Assembly (NCBI RefSeq): GCF_949987535.1
Contig: NC_080067.1
Coordinates: forward strand, 558,001 to 622,000
Direction of reading: 5' to 3'
DNA: 64,000 nucleotides
DNA from: Balaenoptera acutorostrata
Lineage: Eukaryota > Chordata > Mammalia > Artiodactyla > Balaenopteridae
Part shown: positions 1 through 29,988 of the stretch, piece by piece
Numbering within the stretch: position 1 is the stretch's first letter
Layout of the letters: every line of letters begins with the position of its first letter
Notes under the pieces: model-generated
Told to the model about the DNA's origin: nothing
What the model saw: only the letters and a program-made list of their open reading frames with translations
Database searches by the model: none
Translations under genes and position numbers: made by a program

Positions 1-1234
1 ATTAAGACTAGAAGAAAAAGAGAGTTTTTCTTTGAGCCCAACTGAAAGCTAGAGCCTGGGAAACAGAGATTCCAGGAGCACTCGAACTGTCTCTCATTGG
101 ACTCCAAGGTAGCCAGTGCAGGAGCCTCTGGAAAGGCAAAATCCGCAGTGTGACACGTTCGTTCCTTGAGTGCTTTCCAAAGATTTTCCTTGGAGCTGGC
201 AGGAAGGAAGGGCGCTTTTAAAGGAAGTCCCCGTTGGGGGTCCGAAACCCTTGCCTTGCCTTGCCTCCTTCCAGCGCGAGACCTGGAGACGACCCTACGT
301 CACCAGCTGCCAGCTGCTAGAGCGGGTGGCCCTTGCAGAAGGGTTGGTGTTGTCCTAGAGTTGGAGAGAGTTCAGGAAACTCAAATCTCAAGGATGTGCA
401 GGACGTGCCTGAAACCACATCCACCCTGGCCATCACGCCCGGCTCCTGCCTTAGAAGGCAGGAAACAAACACCCATCTATTCCCTTGCCACCAGAAAGAC
501 GCAACCTCAAATAGGACAGGGATGGTGGGGGGGCAGCCCTTCAAGGCTGCCCAACTGAAAGAATAGCACACACACACGGCGAGTCAGCAAGACCTTGGTG
601 CCTGGAAAGGGAAACTCATCTTCCGAAGAATACTGGGCTGTTGTGGGTGTGTGGGTGGGCGGGCGCCATCACACGGGGCCCCACGTTGGTCCTTATCTCA
701 CAAAAGTGGGTCTTCTAAACAATCTCCTAGTGCGTTCTGTGTTGGGGGTTGGCTTGTGTGTTTGTCTGGCTTCGTTTGGCTTTCGTCTCGTTTCCTTTCA
801 AATAGTGAAAGCGGATGTGCCCTGTGCGTATGACAGGCCAGAAGCCGGGCTCCTTCCGTTAGCATAGAATTCAAGGTAAATCTGGTAGAAGCCATCAAGA
901 CTTTCTGAGGCCTCCACAGGTGGACAATCCTTCCACCCATTTTGGTCACGTTAGCCTGTTTTTCTAGGGCTTTCCCCTTCTGCTTGCATAGCGCCCTGTG
1001 GATCCTTGGCGAGTGGTGGGGGGATCCCCATAGCCTTGACCCTCAGCTTAGCTTGAGCCCACACGGTCCCACTCAGCGTGGCTTTCAGGGTGTGCCCACG
1101 GTTGTTCCAAATGCAGAGTCTTCCCCTGGCTTAGAGATTTTTCACGTGGCACAAGGACCAGCGCTGTGCCGGTACCATTGGTTTGCACCTCCATGGATTC
1201 GCCCCTGACACATTCCCCCTTTTCTCTCCCACAG
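1..1234 (+). other. Intron 1 of DUXC copy 1 (3' part)
   Basis: This stretch aligns with 8304-9537, the distal part of intron 1 in copy 2. It contains a G-run of variable length near 526-535, a short CA run near 568 and no open frame that I can support as coding. It ends with the cccacag acceptor of exon 2. Short open frames here are not homologous to anything I recognise. Confidence 0.85.
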
Positions 1235-4686
<3,452 letters not shown>

Positions 4687-5007
4687 GGGGAGGTAGGAAG
4701 ACCTTCCCCCGAGCCCCGTTCAAGCCTCCTTTCCTGGGAGGCAGAGCCACGGGCGAGAGAAAGGAGAAGGAACAAGCACCGCTCATGATAGTGTCTGGCA
4801 GGGCGACCAAGGCAAGAAGACTGTCGACGGCAACTGCGTTGTGTCTACGAGCAATGCCATGCTCCACACGGACTGTCAGGAAGCATGGGCACCAGGAGGG
4901 ACACCACCTCTGAAGCCTCAAGGAATTCTAGCTTTCCAATGACAACGAGGAGGACCCAAGGCTGAACTGGATTTCCCCGTTGTATGTGACATTCCATTCA
5001 TCCAATC

Positions 5008-5013
5008 AATAAA
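5008..5013 (+). terminator. DUXC copy 1 polyadenylation signal
   Basis: AATAAA 322 nt after the stop codon, followed within 20-50 nt by a T/GT-rich stretch (ttcttcattgtgctttgg) that fits a downstream element. The preceding bases are TTCATCCAATC here. Confidence 0.8.
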
Positions 5014-5821
5014 TCTTGGCACTCAGTTCAAGTTCTTCATTGTGCTTTGGTCGCTTTGTATTCTCCCGCGTTTCCTCGGGGAGGTGAAATCCCTCCCTTG
5101 GCCTGGGACAGCACGGGAAGGTGGTCCAGACGCCCCTGTCTGGTCCCGTAGCTTGTAGCCACAAGCACACCCTAGTGGAATCACGAAAACAGTCTCTCAG
5201 TGACAACCTTCACTTGGTTTCTGGGTGCATGGTGTGGAAGGGTTCGTCAGGGCATCGCCCTTTGCGCACAAGGACAGAACTATGCAAACAGTTTCATTGC
5301 CAGAGTTCAGAGTAACAACTGTGCCCGGTTTATTATGCAGGCAAATAATCTCTCTCCGTCCCTCTCTCTCTCTCATTGTCTGTCTACGGTCACACACTAC
5401 ACACGCACACCTCTCAAAAGATAAGCCGTGTTACAACTAAAGCGATGCACAAAGGAACTGAAAAACCAAATGCCTGTGGCATCTTAACGTCGTGGCAGGT
5501 GATCCCTTCCACTGCTTCTTTCAAAAATGTTTTCCAATACATGTGTCTCGTACACTCTGTGTTGAGTGATTCTCGATTGGCTCAATCCGTGCTCCCCATG
5601 TCCAGCATGGGTGTGTCAGCGGCACGAAATAGGAAAATAATCTGAGAGTTGCCACTTGAATGTGTATACACCGATGTATCTGAGTCTCTAGCTACAACTG
5701 CATCCGGGTCTCTAGCTCTGTAGTGTGTATATCTCTGCAGACCCATCTAGTCCTCAGCTCCCTCCCAGTCACTCCTCTGTCTTAGGCTCCCCTTTCTCCA
5801 GAGCTCTAGAGCAATATACAG

Positions 5822-5910
5822 CCCTCTCTCTCTGTCTCTCTGTCTCTCTGTCTCTCTGTCTCTCTCTGTCTCTCTCTTCCTCTCTCTCTCTCTCTCTCTC
5901 TCCTTCTTTT
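5822..5910 (+). repeat. CT-rich microsatellite, 89 bp (spacer 1)
   Basis: Almost pure pyrimidine on the + strand, made of CT runs and CTCTCTGT phrases. Its length varies among units. Pure homopurine/homopyrimidine mirror stretches of this kind can form triplex DNA. It ends immediately before a splice-acceptor-like ccttgggcag. Confidence 0.95.
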
Positions 5911-5920
5911 CCTTGGGCAG

Positions 5921-6019
5921 AAAGGAAACGTCAGTTTCAAGGGCCACACAGGTGGCATAGGGCTTCTGGGAAAAGAATCTGGCCACAGTAGCCTCAGGAC
6001 AAGTATGACTGGAGATGCG
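5921..6019 (+). other. Possible 99-nt alternative exon in the spacer
   Basis: Bounded by a long pyrimidine tract plus ccttgggcag on the left and a good donor GCG/gtaagag on the right. It is 99 nt (33 codons) long, and one frame is open throughout, beginning KGNVSFKGHTGG. The same 99-nt interval recurs at 14252-14350, 22577-22675, 30896-30994, 39198-39296, 47496-47594 and 55813-55911. Human DUX4 has alternative downstream exons used in the germline, and an upstream exon of the next gene is another option. There is no homology that I recognise; it could be chance. Confidence 0.3.
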
Positions 6020-6950
6020 GTAAGAGACAGCTTATGGAAAAGATGGTGCTTTCAAGAGGGCGGGAGGAACACTGGGTCACAGTGTGCCGGGAAACACTGA
6101 GATCCTTGTGGGTGGCAGGACTTGCACAGACGCTAGCTAGAGCTAGGAGCTGTGGCTTTACCATCTTGGGGGTTCAATGTTGGCTGCTCCAGCGAAATCT
6201 CGGAGCCCAGGGACGGGCAGCGGAACGTCCACAGGGAGGCCACTGGTGGACTGTGCATAAACACACCTGTGGGCTCTCAGGATGTCCTGGCTGCCATGCT
6301 GATCAAAGCTTCTACTCTCCCAAGCAAGCTTACCCCACCTGGATTGTCCAGGAGGAAGCCGGTCCAAGTCTGGAAGCCAGTGCCTTCTGGGAGGAGCCAG
6401 CAAATCCCATGTTTCCGTGATTAGCTCAGCCAAAACTTCCACCTTCTCGGGAAAAACCACCCTGATCCAACAAGATGGTCACGCCCCCCTCTGATCTCTG
6501 GCACTTGAGGACAAGGGACCAGGACCTGCACCTCCTCAGGACATCCTCCTGGGCCTCCTGGGACTTGCAGACTCCTACTAGCCCCGGGGGCATCCATCCA
6601 CGGCTATCACCTGACAACCGCCCTTAGTGGGTGGGTGCAGAAAATCAAACACACAGATCACACAAACACACACGCCCCAGCCATATTTTCACGAATTGGT
6701 GGTGTAATTACTCCAATTCCCAACTGTTTCTAAATAAACTCACTGTCCTCATGTTCATCCACGTGGTGGCAAAAGAACACATTAGAGATGGTTCTGTGTT
6801 TCTGTGTGGTTTTTTTGTTTGTTTGCTTCTAAGTTTTCAATTCTCTGCAGCCCAAACGCCCCGAAAATGTTGGGATGGTTGTATTTGGAATCCAAAGCAT
6901 TCCTTTCAAACCAAGCTGTGTCATCATCCATCATATAACTTGCTTCATAT

Positions 6951-7027
6951 CCCTCTCCTTCTTCCTCCTCTTCTTCTTCTTCCTGCTCCTCCTCCTCCTC
7001 TTCTTCTTCCTCTCTTCTCCTTCTTCC
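6951..7027 (+). repeat. CTT/CCT pyrimidine tract with splice-acceptor end
   Basis: About 77 bases of pyrimidine, broken only by one G (ttcctgctcc), ending in CAG/ATG. It recurs unchanged in length at 15282-15358, 23607-23683, 31926-32002, 40221-40297, 48526-48602 and 56843-56919. It fits an unusually strong branch-to-acceptor tract, but no matching donor further on is convincing. Constant length contrasts with the variable CT-rich tract upstream. Confidence 0.85.
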
Positions 7028-7646
7028 AGATGCCAGTTGACCAGTGAAAGTGAAACCGACTTTGTCTTGTGGACGCCCAGGACAAGCACTGAAATTAAGT
7101 TCCTTGGCTTGTGAAACCTACACGTGTGGCCTGCCCCTTTCTCTGGTCTCTCCATGGCATGTGAGCAAGGGGGTGGGTTTCAGGGTACCTCTGAAAAAGT
7201 CCCGAACTGTTGAGGACCATGGGTAGACCCTAGATAAGCAGTCAAGCTTAGTGTGTGAATTATCGGGAGCTCAAACCCCAGCCAAGGAAATGCTTTAAGA
7301 GTGGGAGGCAATGACGTCCTGGTGGTGATGAACGAGGTGGGAAACGTACTCGAGGAATGCTAGGCTCCAGGTTTTCTCTCCATTTTGGAAAGTACAGTGA
7401 CACAGCTAAGCGTGAGGGACTCAGAGTTGGGGAATTCGACGGAGAGCAAAAGTATGTGTGGAATGTGAAAAGGTGTGCAAACGAGAGAGCACTGGACCCC
7501 AAGCATTCTGGGAAAGGATGACGAGGGCGGCAGCTTCAAAGGGACCTGGGAGCCTCCGAACAGGCCTTCCATTCCAACGCCCACTTGCCTCACGGGATTC
7601 CTTCCAGTTCCTCAATTTGCAAGGAAGGGTTCCCCACCATCTGCGG

Positions 7647-7689
7647 CTATTTACATAAATAGGGGCGGGGCATCCTCATCCATTATAAA
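7647..7689 (+). promoter_or_regulatory. DUXC copy 2 core promoter
   Basis: In order: a 16-bp near-palindrome CTATTTACATAAATAG at 7647-7662 (7-bp arms, 2-bp spacer), an overlapping GC box GGGGCGGGG at 7662-7670 (Sp1-type) and TATAAA at 7684-7689. Transcription should start about 30 bp downstream, near 7715, giving a 5'UTR of about 40 nt before the ATG at 7756. The human DUX4 promoter is described with a GC box and a TACAA element, so the architecture is comparable. The assignment is by motif only. Confidence 0.75.
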
Positions 7690-7755
7690 TCCTGAGCTTC
7701 TGAGCACTGAGCAGTTGGCCAGCAGCTTCCGTGCCATCCGTGTGGGTCTCCCACC

Positions 7756-13011
<5,256 letters not shown>

Positions 13012-13332
13012 GGGGAGGTAGGAAGACCTTCCCCCGAGCCCCGTTCAAGCCTCCTTTCCTGGGAGGCAGAGCCACGGGCGAGAGAAAGGAGAAGGAACAA
13101 GCACCGCTCATGATAGTGTCTGGCAGGGCGACCAAGGCAAGAAGACTGTCGACGGCAACTGCGTTGTGTCTACGAGCAATGCCATGCTCCACACGGACTG
13201 TCAGGAAGCATGGGCACCAGGAGGGACACCACCTCTGAAGCCTCAAGGAATTCTAGCTTTCCAATGACAACGAGGAGGACCCAAGGCTGAACTGGATTTC
13301 CCCGTTGTATGTGACATTCCATTGATCCAATC

Positions 13333-13338
13333 AATAAA
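13333..13338 (+). terminator. DUXC copy 2 polyadenylation signal
   Basis: AATAAA with the same GT-rich downstream element. It overlaps TGATCCAATCA (13323-13333), a candidate DUX binding site. Confidence 0.8.
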
Positions 13339-15977
13339 TCTTGGCACTCAGTTCAAGTTCTTCATTGTGCTTTGGTCGCTTTGTATTCTCCCGCGTTTCC
13401 TCGGGGAGGTGAAATCCCTCCCTTGGCCTGGGACAGCACGGGAAGGTGGTCCAGACGCCCCTGTCTAGTCCCGTAGCTTGTAGCCACAAGCACACCCTAG
13501 TGGAATCACGAAAACAGTCTCTCAGTGACAACCTTCACTTGGTTTCTGGGTGCATGGTGTGGAAGGGTTCGTCAGGGCATCGCCCTTTGCGCACAAGGAC
13601 AGAACTATGCAAACAGTTTCATTGCCAGAGTTCAGAGTAACAACTGTGCCCGGTTTATTATGCAGGCAAATAATCTCTCTCCGTCCCTCTCTCTCTCTCA
13701 TTGTCTGTCTACGGTCACACACTACACACGCACACCTCTCAAAAGATAAGCCGTGTTACAACTAAAGCGATGCACAAAGGAACTGAAAAACCAAATGCCT
13801 GTGGCATCTTAACGTCGTGGCAGGTGATCCCTTCCACTGCTTCTTTCAAAAATATTTTCCAATACATGTGCCTCGTACACTCTGTGTTGAGTGATTCTCG
13901 ATTGGCTCAATCCGTGCTCCCCATGGCCAGCATGGGTGTGTCAGCGGCACGAAGTAGGAAAATAATCTGAGAGTTGCCACTTGAATGTGTATACACCGAT
14001 GTATCTGAGTCTCTAGCTACAACTGCATCCGGGTCTCTAGCTCTGTAGTGTGTATATCTCTGCAGACCCATCTAGTCCTCAGCTCCCTCCCAGTCACTCC
14101 TCTGTCTTAGGCTCCCCTTTCTCCAGAGCTCTAGAGCAATATACAGCCCTCTCTCTCTGTCTCTCTGTCTCTCTGTCTCTCTGTCTCTCTCTCTCTCCCT
14201 GTCCCTCTCTTCCTCTCTCTCTCTCTCTCTCTCCTTCTTTTCCTGGGGCAGAAAGGAAACGTCAGTTTCAAGGGCCACACAGGTGGCATAGGGCTTCTGG
14301 GAAAAGAATCTGGCCACAGTAGCCTCAGGACAAGTATGACTGGAGATGCGGTAAGAGACAGCTTATGGAAAACATGGTGCTTTCAAGAGGGCGGGAGGAA
14401 CACTGGGTCACAGTGTGCCGGGAAACACTGAGATCCTTGTGGGTGGCAGGACTTGCACAGACGCTAGCTAGAGCTAGGAGCTGTGGCTTTACCATCTTGG
14501 GGGTTCAATGTTGACTGCTCCAGCGAAATCTCGGAGCCCAGGGACGGGCAGCGGAACGTCCACAGGGAGGCCACTGGTGGACTGTGCATAAACACACCTG
14601 TGGGCTCTCAGGATGTCCTGGCTGCCATGCTGATCAAAGCTTCTACTCTCCCAAGCAAGCTTACCCCACCTGGATTGTCCAAGAGGAAGCCGGTCCAAGT
14701 CTGGAAGCCAGTGCCTTCTGGGAGGAGCCAGCAAATCCCATGTTTCCGTGATTAGCTCAGCCAAAACTTCCACCTTCTCGGGAAAAACCACCCTGATCCA
14801 ACAAGATGGTCACGCCCCCCTCTGATCTCTGGCACTTGAGGACAAGGGACCAGGACCTGCACCTCCTCAGGACATCCTCCTGGGCCTCCTGGGACTTGCA
14901 GACTCCTACTAGCCCCGGGGGCATCCATCCACGGCTATCACCTGACAACCGCCCTTAGTGGGTGGGTGCAGAAAATCAAACACACAGATCACACAAACAC
15001 ACACGCCCCAGCCATATTTTCACGAATTGGTGGTGTAATTACTCCAATTCCCAACTGTTTCTAAATAAACTCACTGTCCTCATGTTCATCCACGTGGTGG
15101 CAAAAGAACACATTAAAGATGGTTCTGTGTTTCTGTGTGGTTTTTTTGTTTGTTTGCTTCTAAGTTTTCAATTCTCTGCAGCCCAAACGCCCCGAAAATG
15201 TTGGGATGGTTGTATTTGGAATCCAAAGCATTCCTTTCAAACCAAGCTGTGTCATCATCCATCATATAACTTGCTTCATATCCCTCTCCTTCTTCCTCCT
15301 CTTCTTCTTCTTCCTGCTCCTCCTCCTCCTCTTCTTCTTCCTCTCTTCTCCTTCTTCCAGATGCCAGTTGACCAGTGAATGTGAAACCGACTTCGTCTTG
15401 TGGACGCCAAGGACAAGCACTGAAATTAAGTTCCTTGGCTTGTGAAACCTACACGTGTGGCCTGCCCCTTTCTCTGGTCTCTCCATGGCATGTGAGCAAG
15501 GGGGTGGGTTTCAGGGTACCTCTGAAAAAGTCCCGAACTGTTGAGGACCATGGGTAGACCCTAGATAAGCAGTCAAGCTTAGTGTGTGAATTATCGGGAA
15601 CTCAAACCCCAGCCAAGGAAATGCTTTAAGAGTGGGAGGCAATGACGTCCTGGTGGTGATGAACGAGGTGGGAAACGTACTCGAGGAATGCTAGGCTCCA
15701 GGTTTTCTCTCCATTTTGGAAAGTACAGTGACACAGCTAAGCGTGAGGGACTCAGAGTTGGGGAATTCCACGGAGAGCAAAAGTATGTGTGGAATGTGAA
15801 AAGGTGTGCAAACGAGAGAGCACTGGACCCCAAGCATTCTGGGAAAGGATGACGAGGGCGGCAGCTTCAAAGGGACCTGGGAGCCTCCGAACAGGCCTTC
15901 CATTCCAACGCCCACTTGCCTCACGGGATTCCTTCCAGTTCCTCAATTTGCAAGGAAGGGTTCCCCACCATCTGCGG
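13339..15977 (+). other. Spacer between DUXC copies 2 and 3
   Basis: Same order of elements as the first spacer: CT-rich tract 14147-14241, possible exon 14252-14350, pyrimidine tract 15282-15358. It carries the majority haplotype in its first part (ctagtcccg, aaaaatatttt) and the aaaacatgg / ttgactgc form in the middle, shared with spacers 3 and 5. No gene seen. Confidence 0.8.
14147..14241 (+). repeat. CT-rich microsatellite, 95 bp (spacer 2)
   Basis: Same tract with a ctccctgtccctc phrase shared only with spacer 3. Confidence 0.95.
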
Positions 15978-16020
15978 CTATTTACATAAATAGGGGCGGG
16001 GCATCCTCATCCATTATAAA
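15978..16020 (+). promoter_or_regulatory. DUXC copy 3 core promoter
   Basis: Palindrome 15978-15993, GC box 15993-16001, TATAAA 16015-16020; identical to copy 2 and 67 bp from TATA end to the ATG at 16087. Confidence 0.75.
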
Positions 16021-16086
16021 TCCTGAGCTTCTGAGCACTGAGCAGTTGGCCAGCAGCTTCCGTGCCATCCGTGTGGGTCTCCCACC

Positions 16087-21336
<5,250 letters not shown>

Positions 21337-21657
21337 GGGGAGGTAGGAAGACCTTCCCCCGAGCCCCGTTCAAGCCTCCTTTCCTGGGAGGCAGAGCCAC
21401 GGGCGAGAGAAAGGAGAAGGAACAAGCACCGCTCATGATAGTGTCTGGCAGGGCGACCAAGGCAAGAAGACTGTCGACGGCAACTGCGTTGTGTCTACGA
21501 GCAATGCCATGCTCCACACGGACTGTCAGGAAGCATGGGCACCAGGAGGGACACCACCTCTGAAGCCTCAAGGAATTCTAGCTTTCCAATGACAACGAGG
21601 AGGACCCAAGGCTGAACTGGATTTCCCCGTTGTATGTGACATTCCATTGATCCAATC

Positions 21658-21663
21658 AATAAA
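21658..21663 (+). terminator. DUXC copy 3 polyadenylation signal
   Basis: AATAAA with GT-rich downstream element; overlaps TGATCCAATCA at 21648-21658. Confidence 0.8.
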
Positions 21664-24302
21664 TCTTGGCACTCAGTTCAAGTTCTTCATTGTGCTTTGG
21701 TCGCTTTGTATTCTCCCGCGTTTCCTCGGGGAGGTGAAATCCCTCCCTTGGCCTGGGACAGCACGGGAAGGTGGTCCAGACGCCCCTGTCTAGTCCCGTA
21801 GCTTGTAGCCACAAGCACACCCTAGTGGAATCACGAAAACAGTCTCTCAGTGACAACCTTCACTTGGTTTCTGGGTGCATGGTGTGGAAGGGTTCGTCAG
21901 GGCATCGCCCTTTGCGCACAAGGACAGAACTATGCAAACAGTTTCATTGCCAGAGTTCAGAGTAACAACTGTGCCCGGTTTATTATGCAGGCAAATAATC
22001 TCTCTCCGTCCCTCTCTCTCTCTCATTGTCTGTCTACGGTCACACACTACACACGCACACCTCTCAAAAGATAAGCCGTGTTACAACTAAAGCGATGCAC
22101 AAAGGAACTGAAAAACCAAATGCCTGTGGCATCTTAACGTCGTGGCAGGTGATCCCTTCCACTGCTTCTTTCAAAAATATTTTCCAATACATGTGCCTCG
22201 TACACTCTGTGTTGAGTGATTCTCGATTGGCTCAATCCGTGCTCCCCATGGCCAGCATGGGTGTGTCAGCGGCACGAAGTAGGAAAATAATCTGAGAGTT
22301 GCCACTTGAATGTGTATACACCGATGTATCTGAGTCTCTAGCTACAACTGCATCCGGGTCTCTAGCTCTGTAGTGTGTATATCTCTGCAGACCCATCTAG
22401 TCCTCAGCTCCCTCCCAGTCACTCCTCTGTCTTAGGCTCCCCTTTCTCCAGAGCTCTAGAGCAATATACAGCCCTCTCTCTCTGTCTCTCTGTCTCTCTG
22501 TCTCTCTGTCTCTCTCTCTCTCCCTGTCCCTCTCTTCCTCTCTCTCTCTCTCTCTCTCCTTCTTTTCCTGGGGCAGAAAGGAAACGTCAGTTTCAAGGGC
22601 CACACAGGTGGCATAGGGCTTCTGGGAAAAGAATCTGGCCACAGTAGCCTCAGGACAAGTATGACTGGAGATGCGGTAAGAGACAGCTTATGGAAAACAT
22701 GGTGCTTTCAAGAGGGCGGGAGGAACACTGGGTCACAGTGTGCCGGGAAACACTGAGATCCTTGTGGGTGGCAGGACTTGCACAGACGCTAGCTAGAGCT
22801 AGGAGCTGTGGCTTTACCATCTTGGGGGTTCAATGTTGACTGCTCCAGCGAAATCTCGGAGCCCAGGGACGGGCAGCGGAACGTCCACAGGGAGGCCACT
22901 GGTGGACTGTGCATAAACACACCTGTGGGCTCTCAGGATGTCCTGGCTGCCATGCTGATCAAAGCTTCTACTCTCCCAAGCAAGCTTACCCCACCTGGAT
23001 TGTCCAAGAGGAAGCCGGTCCAAGTCTGGAAGCCAGTGCCTTCTGGGAGGAGCCAGCAAATCCCATGTTTCCGTGATTAGCTCAGCCAAAACTTCCACCT
23101 TCTCGGGAAAAACCACCCTGATCCAACAAGATGGTCACGCCCCCCTCTGATCTCTGGCACTTGAGGACAAGGGACCAGGACCTGCACCTCCTCAGGACAT
23201 CCTCCTGGGCCTCCTGGGACTTGCAGACTCCTACTAGCCCCGGGGGCATCCATCCACGGCTATCACCTGACAACCGCCCTTAGTGGGTGGGTGCAGAAAA
23301 TCAAACACACAGATCACACAAACACACACGCCCCAGCCATATTTTCACGAATTGGTGGTGTAATTACTCCAATTCCCAACTGTTTCTAAATAAACTCACT
23401 GTCCTCATGTTCATCCACGTGGTGGCAAAAGAACACATTAAAGATGGTTCTGTGTTTCTGTGTGGTTTTTTTGTTTGTTTGCTTCTAAGTTTTCAATTCT
23501 CTGCAGCCCAAACGCCCCGAAAATGTTGGGATGGTTGTATTTGGAATCCAAAGCATTCCTTTCAAACCAAGCTGTGTCATCATCCATCATATAACTTGCT
23601 TCATATCCCTCTCCTTCTTCCTCCTCTTCTTCTTCTTCCTGCTCCTCCTCCTCCTCTTCTTCTTCCTCTCTTCTCCTTCTTCCAGATGCCAGTTGACCAG
23701 TGAATGTGAAACCGACTTCGTCTTGTGGACGCCAAGGACAAGCACTGAAATTAAGTTCCTTGGCTTGTGAAACCTACACGTGTGGCCTGCCCCTTTCTCT
23801 GGTCTCTCCATGGCATGTGAGCAAGGGGGTGGGTTTCAGGGTACCTCTGAAAAAGTCCCGAACTGTTGAGGACCATGGGTAGACCCTAGATAAGCAGTCA
23901 AGCTTAGTGTGTGAATTATCGGGAACTCAAACCCCAGCCAAGGAAATGCTTTAAGAGTGGGAGGCAATGACGTCCTGGTGGTGATGAACGAGGTGGGAAA
24001 CGTACTCGAGGAATGCTAGGCTCCAGGTTTTCTCTCCATTTTGGAAAGTACAGTGACACAGCTAAGCGTGAGGGACTCAGAGTTGGGGAATTCCACGGAG
24101 AGCAAAAGTATGTGTGGAATGTGAAAAGGTGTGCAAACGAGAGAGCACTGGACCCCAAGCATTCTGGGAAAGGATGACGAGGGCGGCAGCTTCAAAGGGA
24201 CCTGGGAGCCTCCGAACAGGCCTTCCATTCCAACGCCCACTTGCCTCACGGGATTCCTTCCAGTTCCTCAATTTGCAAGGAAGGGTTCCCCACCATCTGC
24301 GG
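21664..24302 (+). other. Spacer between DUXC copies 3 and 4
   Basis: Near-identical to the previous spacer at every site I compared, including tccaagagg and acattaaagatgg, which only these two share. CT-rich tract 22472-22566, possible exon 22577-22675, pyrimidine tract 23607-23683. No gene seen. Confidence 0.8.
22472..22566 (+). repeat. CT-rich microsatellite, 95 bp (spacer 3)
   Basis: Same length and internal phrases as spacer 2. Confidence 0.95.
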
Positions 24303-24345
24303 CTATTTACATAAATAGGGGCGGGGCATCCTCATCCATTATAAA
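24303..24345 (+). promoter_or_regulatory. DUXC copy 4 core promoter
   Basis: Palindrome 24303-24318, GC box 24318-24326, TATAAA 24340-24345; same spacing to the ATG at 24412. Confidence 0.75.
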
Positions 24346-24411
24346 TCCTGAGCTTCTGAGCACTGAGCAGTTGGCCAGCAGCTTCCGTGCCATCCGTGTG
24401 GGTCTCCCACC

Positions 24412-29661
<5,250 letters not shown>

Positions 29662-29982
29662 GGGGAGGTAGGAAGACCTTCCCCCGAGCCCCGTTCAAGC
29701 CTCCTTTCCTGGGAGGCAGAGCCACGGGCGAGAGAAAGGAGAAGGAACAAGCACCGCTCATGATAGTGTCTGGCAGGGCGACCAAGGCAAGAAGACTGTC
29801 GACGGCAACTGCGTTGTGTCTACGAGCAATGCCATGCTCCACACGGACTGTCAGGAAGCATGGGCACCAGGAGGGACACCACCTCTGAAGCCTCAAGGAA
29901 TTCTAGCTTTCCATTGACAACGAGGAGGACCCAAGGCTGAACTGGATTTCCCCGTTGTATGTGACATTCCATTGATCCAATC

Positions 29983-29988
29983 AATAAA
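29983..29988 (+). terminator. DUXC copy 4 polyadenylation signal
   Basis: AATAAA with GT-rich downstream element; overlaps TGATCCAATCA at 29973-29983. Confidence 0.8.

Larger units (their letters stand above)
5014..7646 (+). other. Spacer between DUXC copies 1 and 2
   Basis: 2.6 kb with no gene I can support. In order: a short CT run (about 5351-5376), a CT-rich tract (5822-5910), a possible 99-nt exon (5921-6019), a second AATAAA (6733-6738) of unknown use, a T-rich acceptor-like site (ctctgcag near 6849), a long CTT/CCT pyrimidine tract (6951-7027), then the approach to the copy 2 promoter. No transposon is recognised. A 128-codon open frame at 6034-6420 is absent from units 2, 3 and 5 and is not a gene. 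Confidence 0.8.

Noticed and set aside
5281..5300. Octamer-like ATGCAAAC in the early spacer
   Set aside because: A one-base mismatch to a short motif, with no accompanying promoter element.
6034..6420. 128-codon + strand open frame in the spacer
   Set aside because: Present only in units 1, 4, 6 and 7; absent from units 2, 3 and 5 through single-base changes. No domain recognised.
6733..6738. Second AATAAA in the spacer as the end of another gene
   Set aside because: No upstream gene that would use it. The hexamer is frequent by chance, so it is noted only within the spacer entry.
6631..7047. 138-codon + strand open frame in the spacer
   Set aside because: Its second half is translation of the CTT/CCT tract (Leu/Pro runs) and it has no promoter, good start context or homology.
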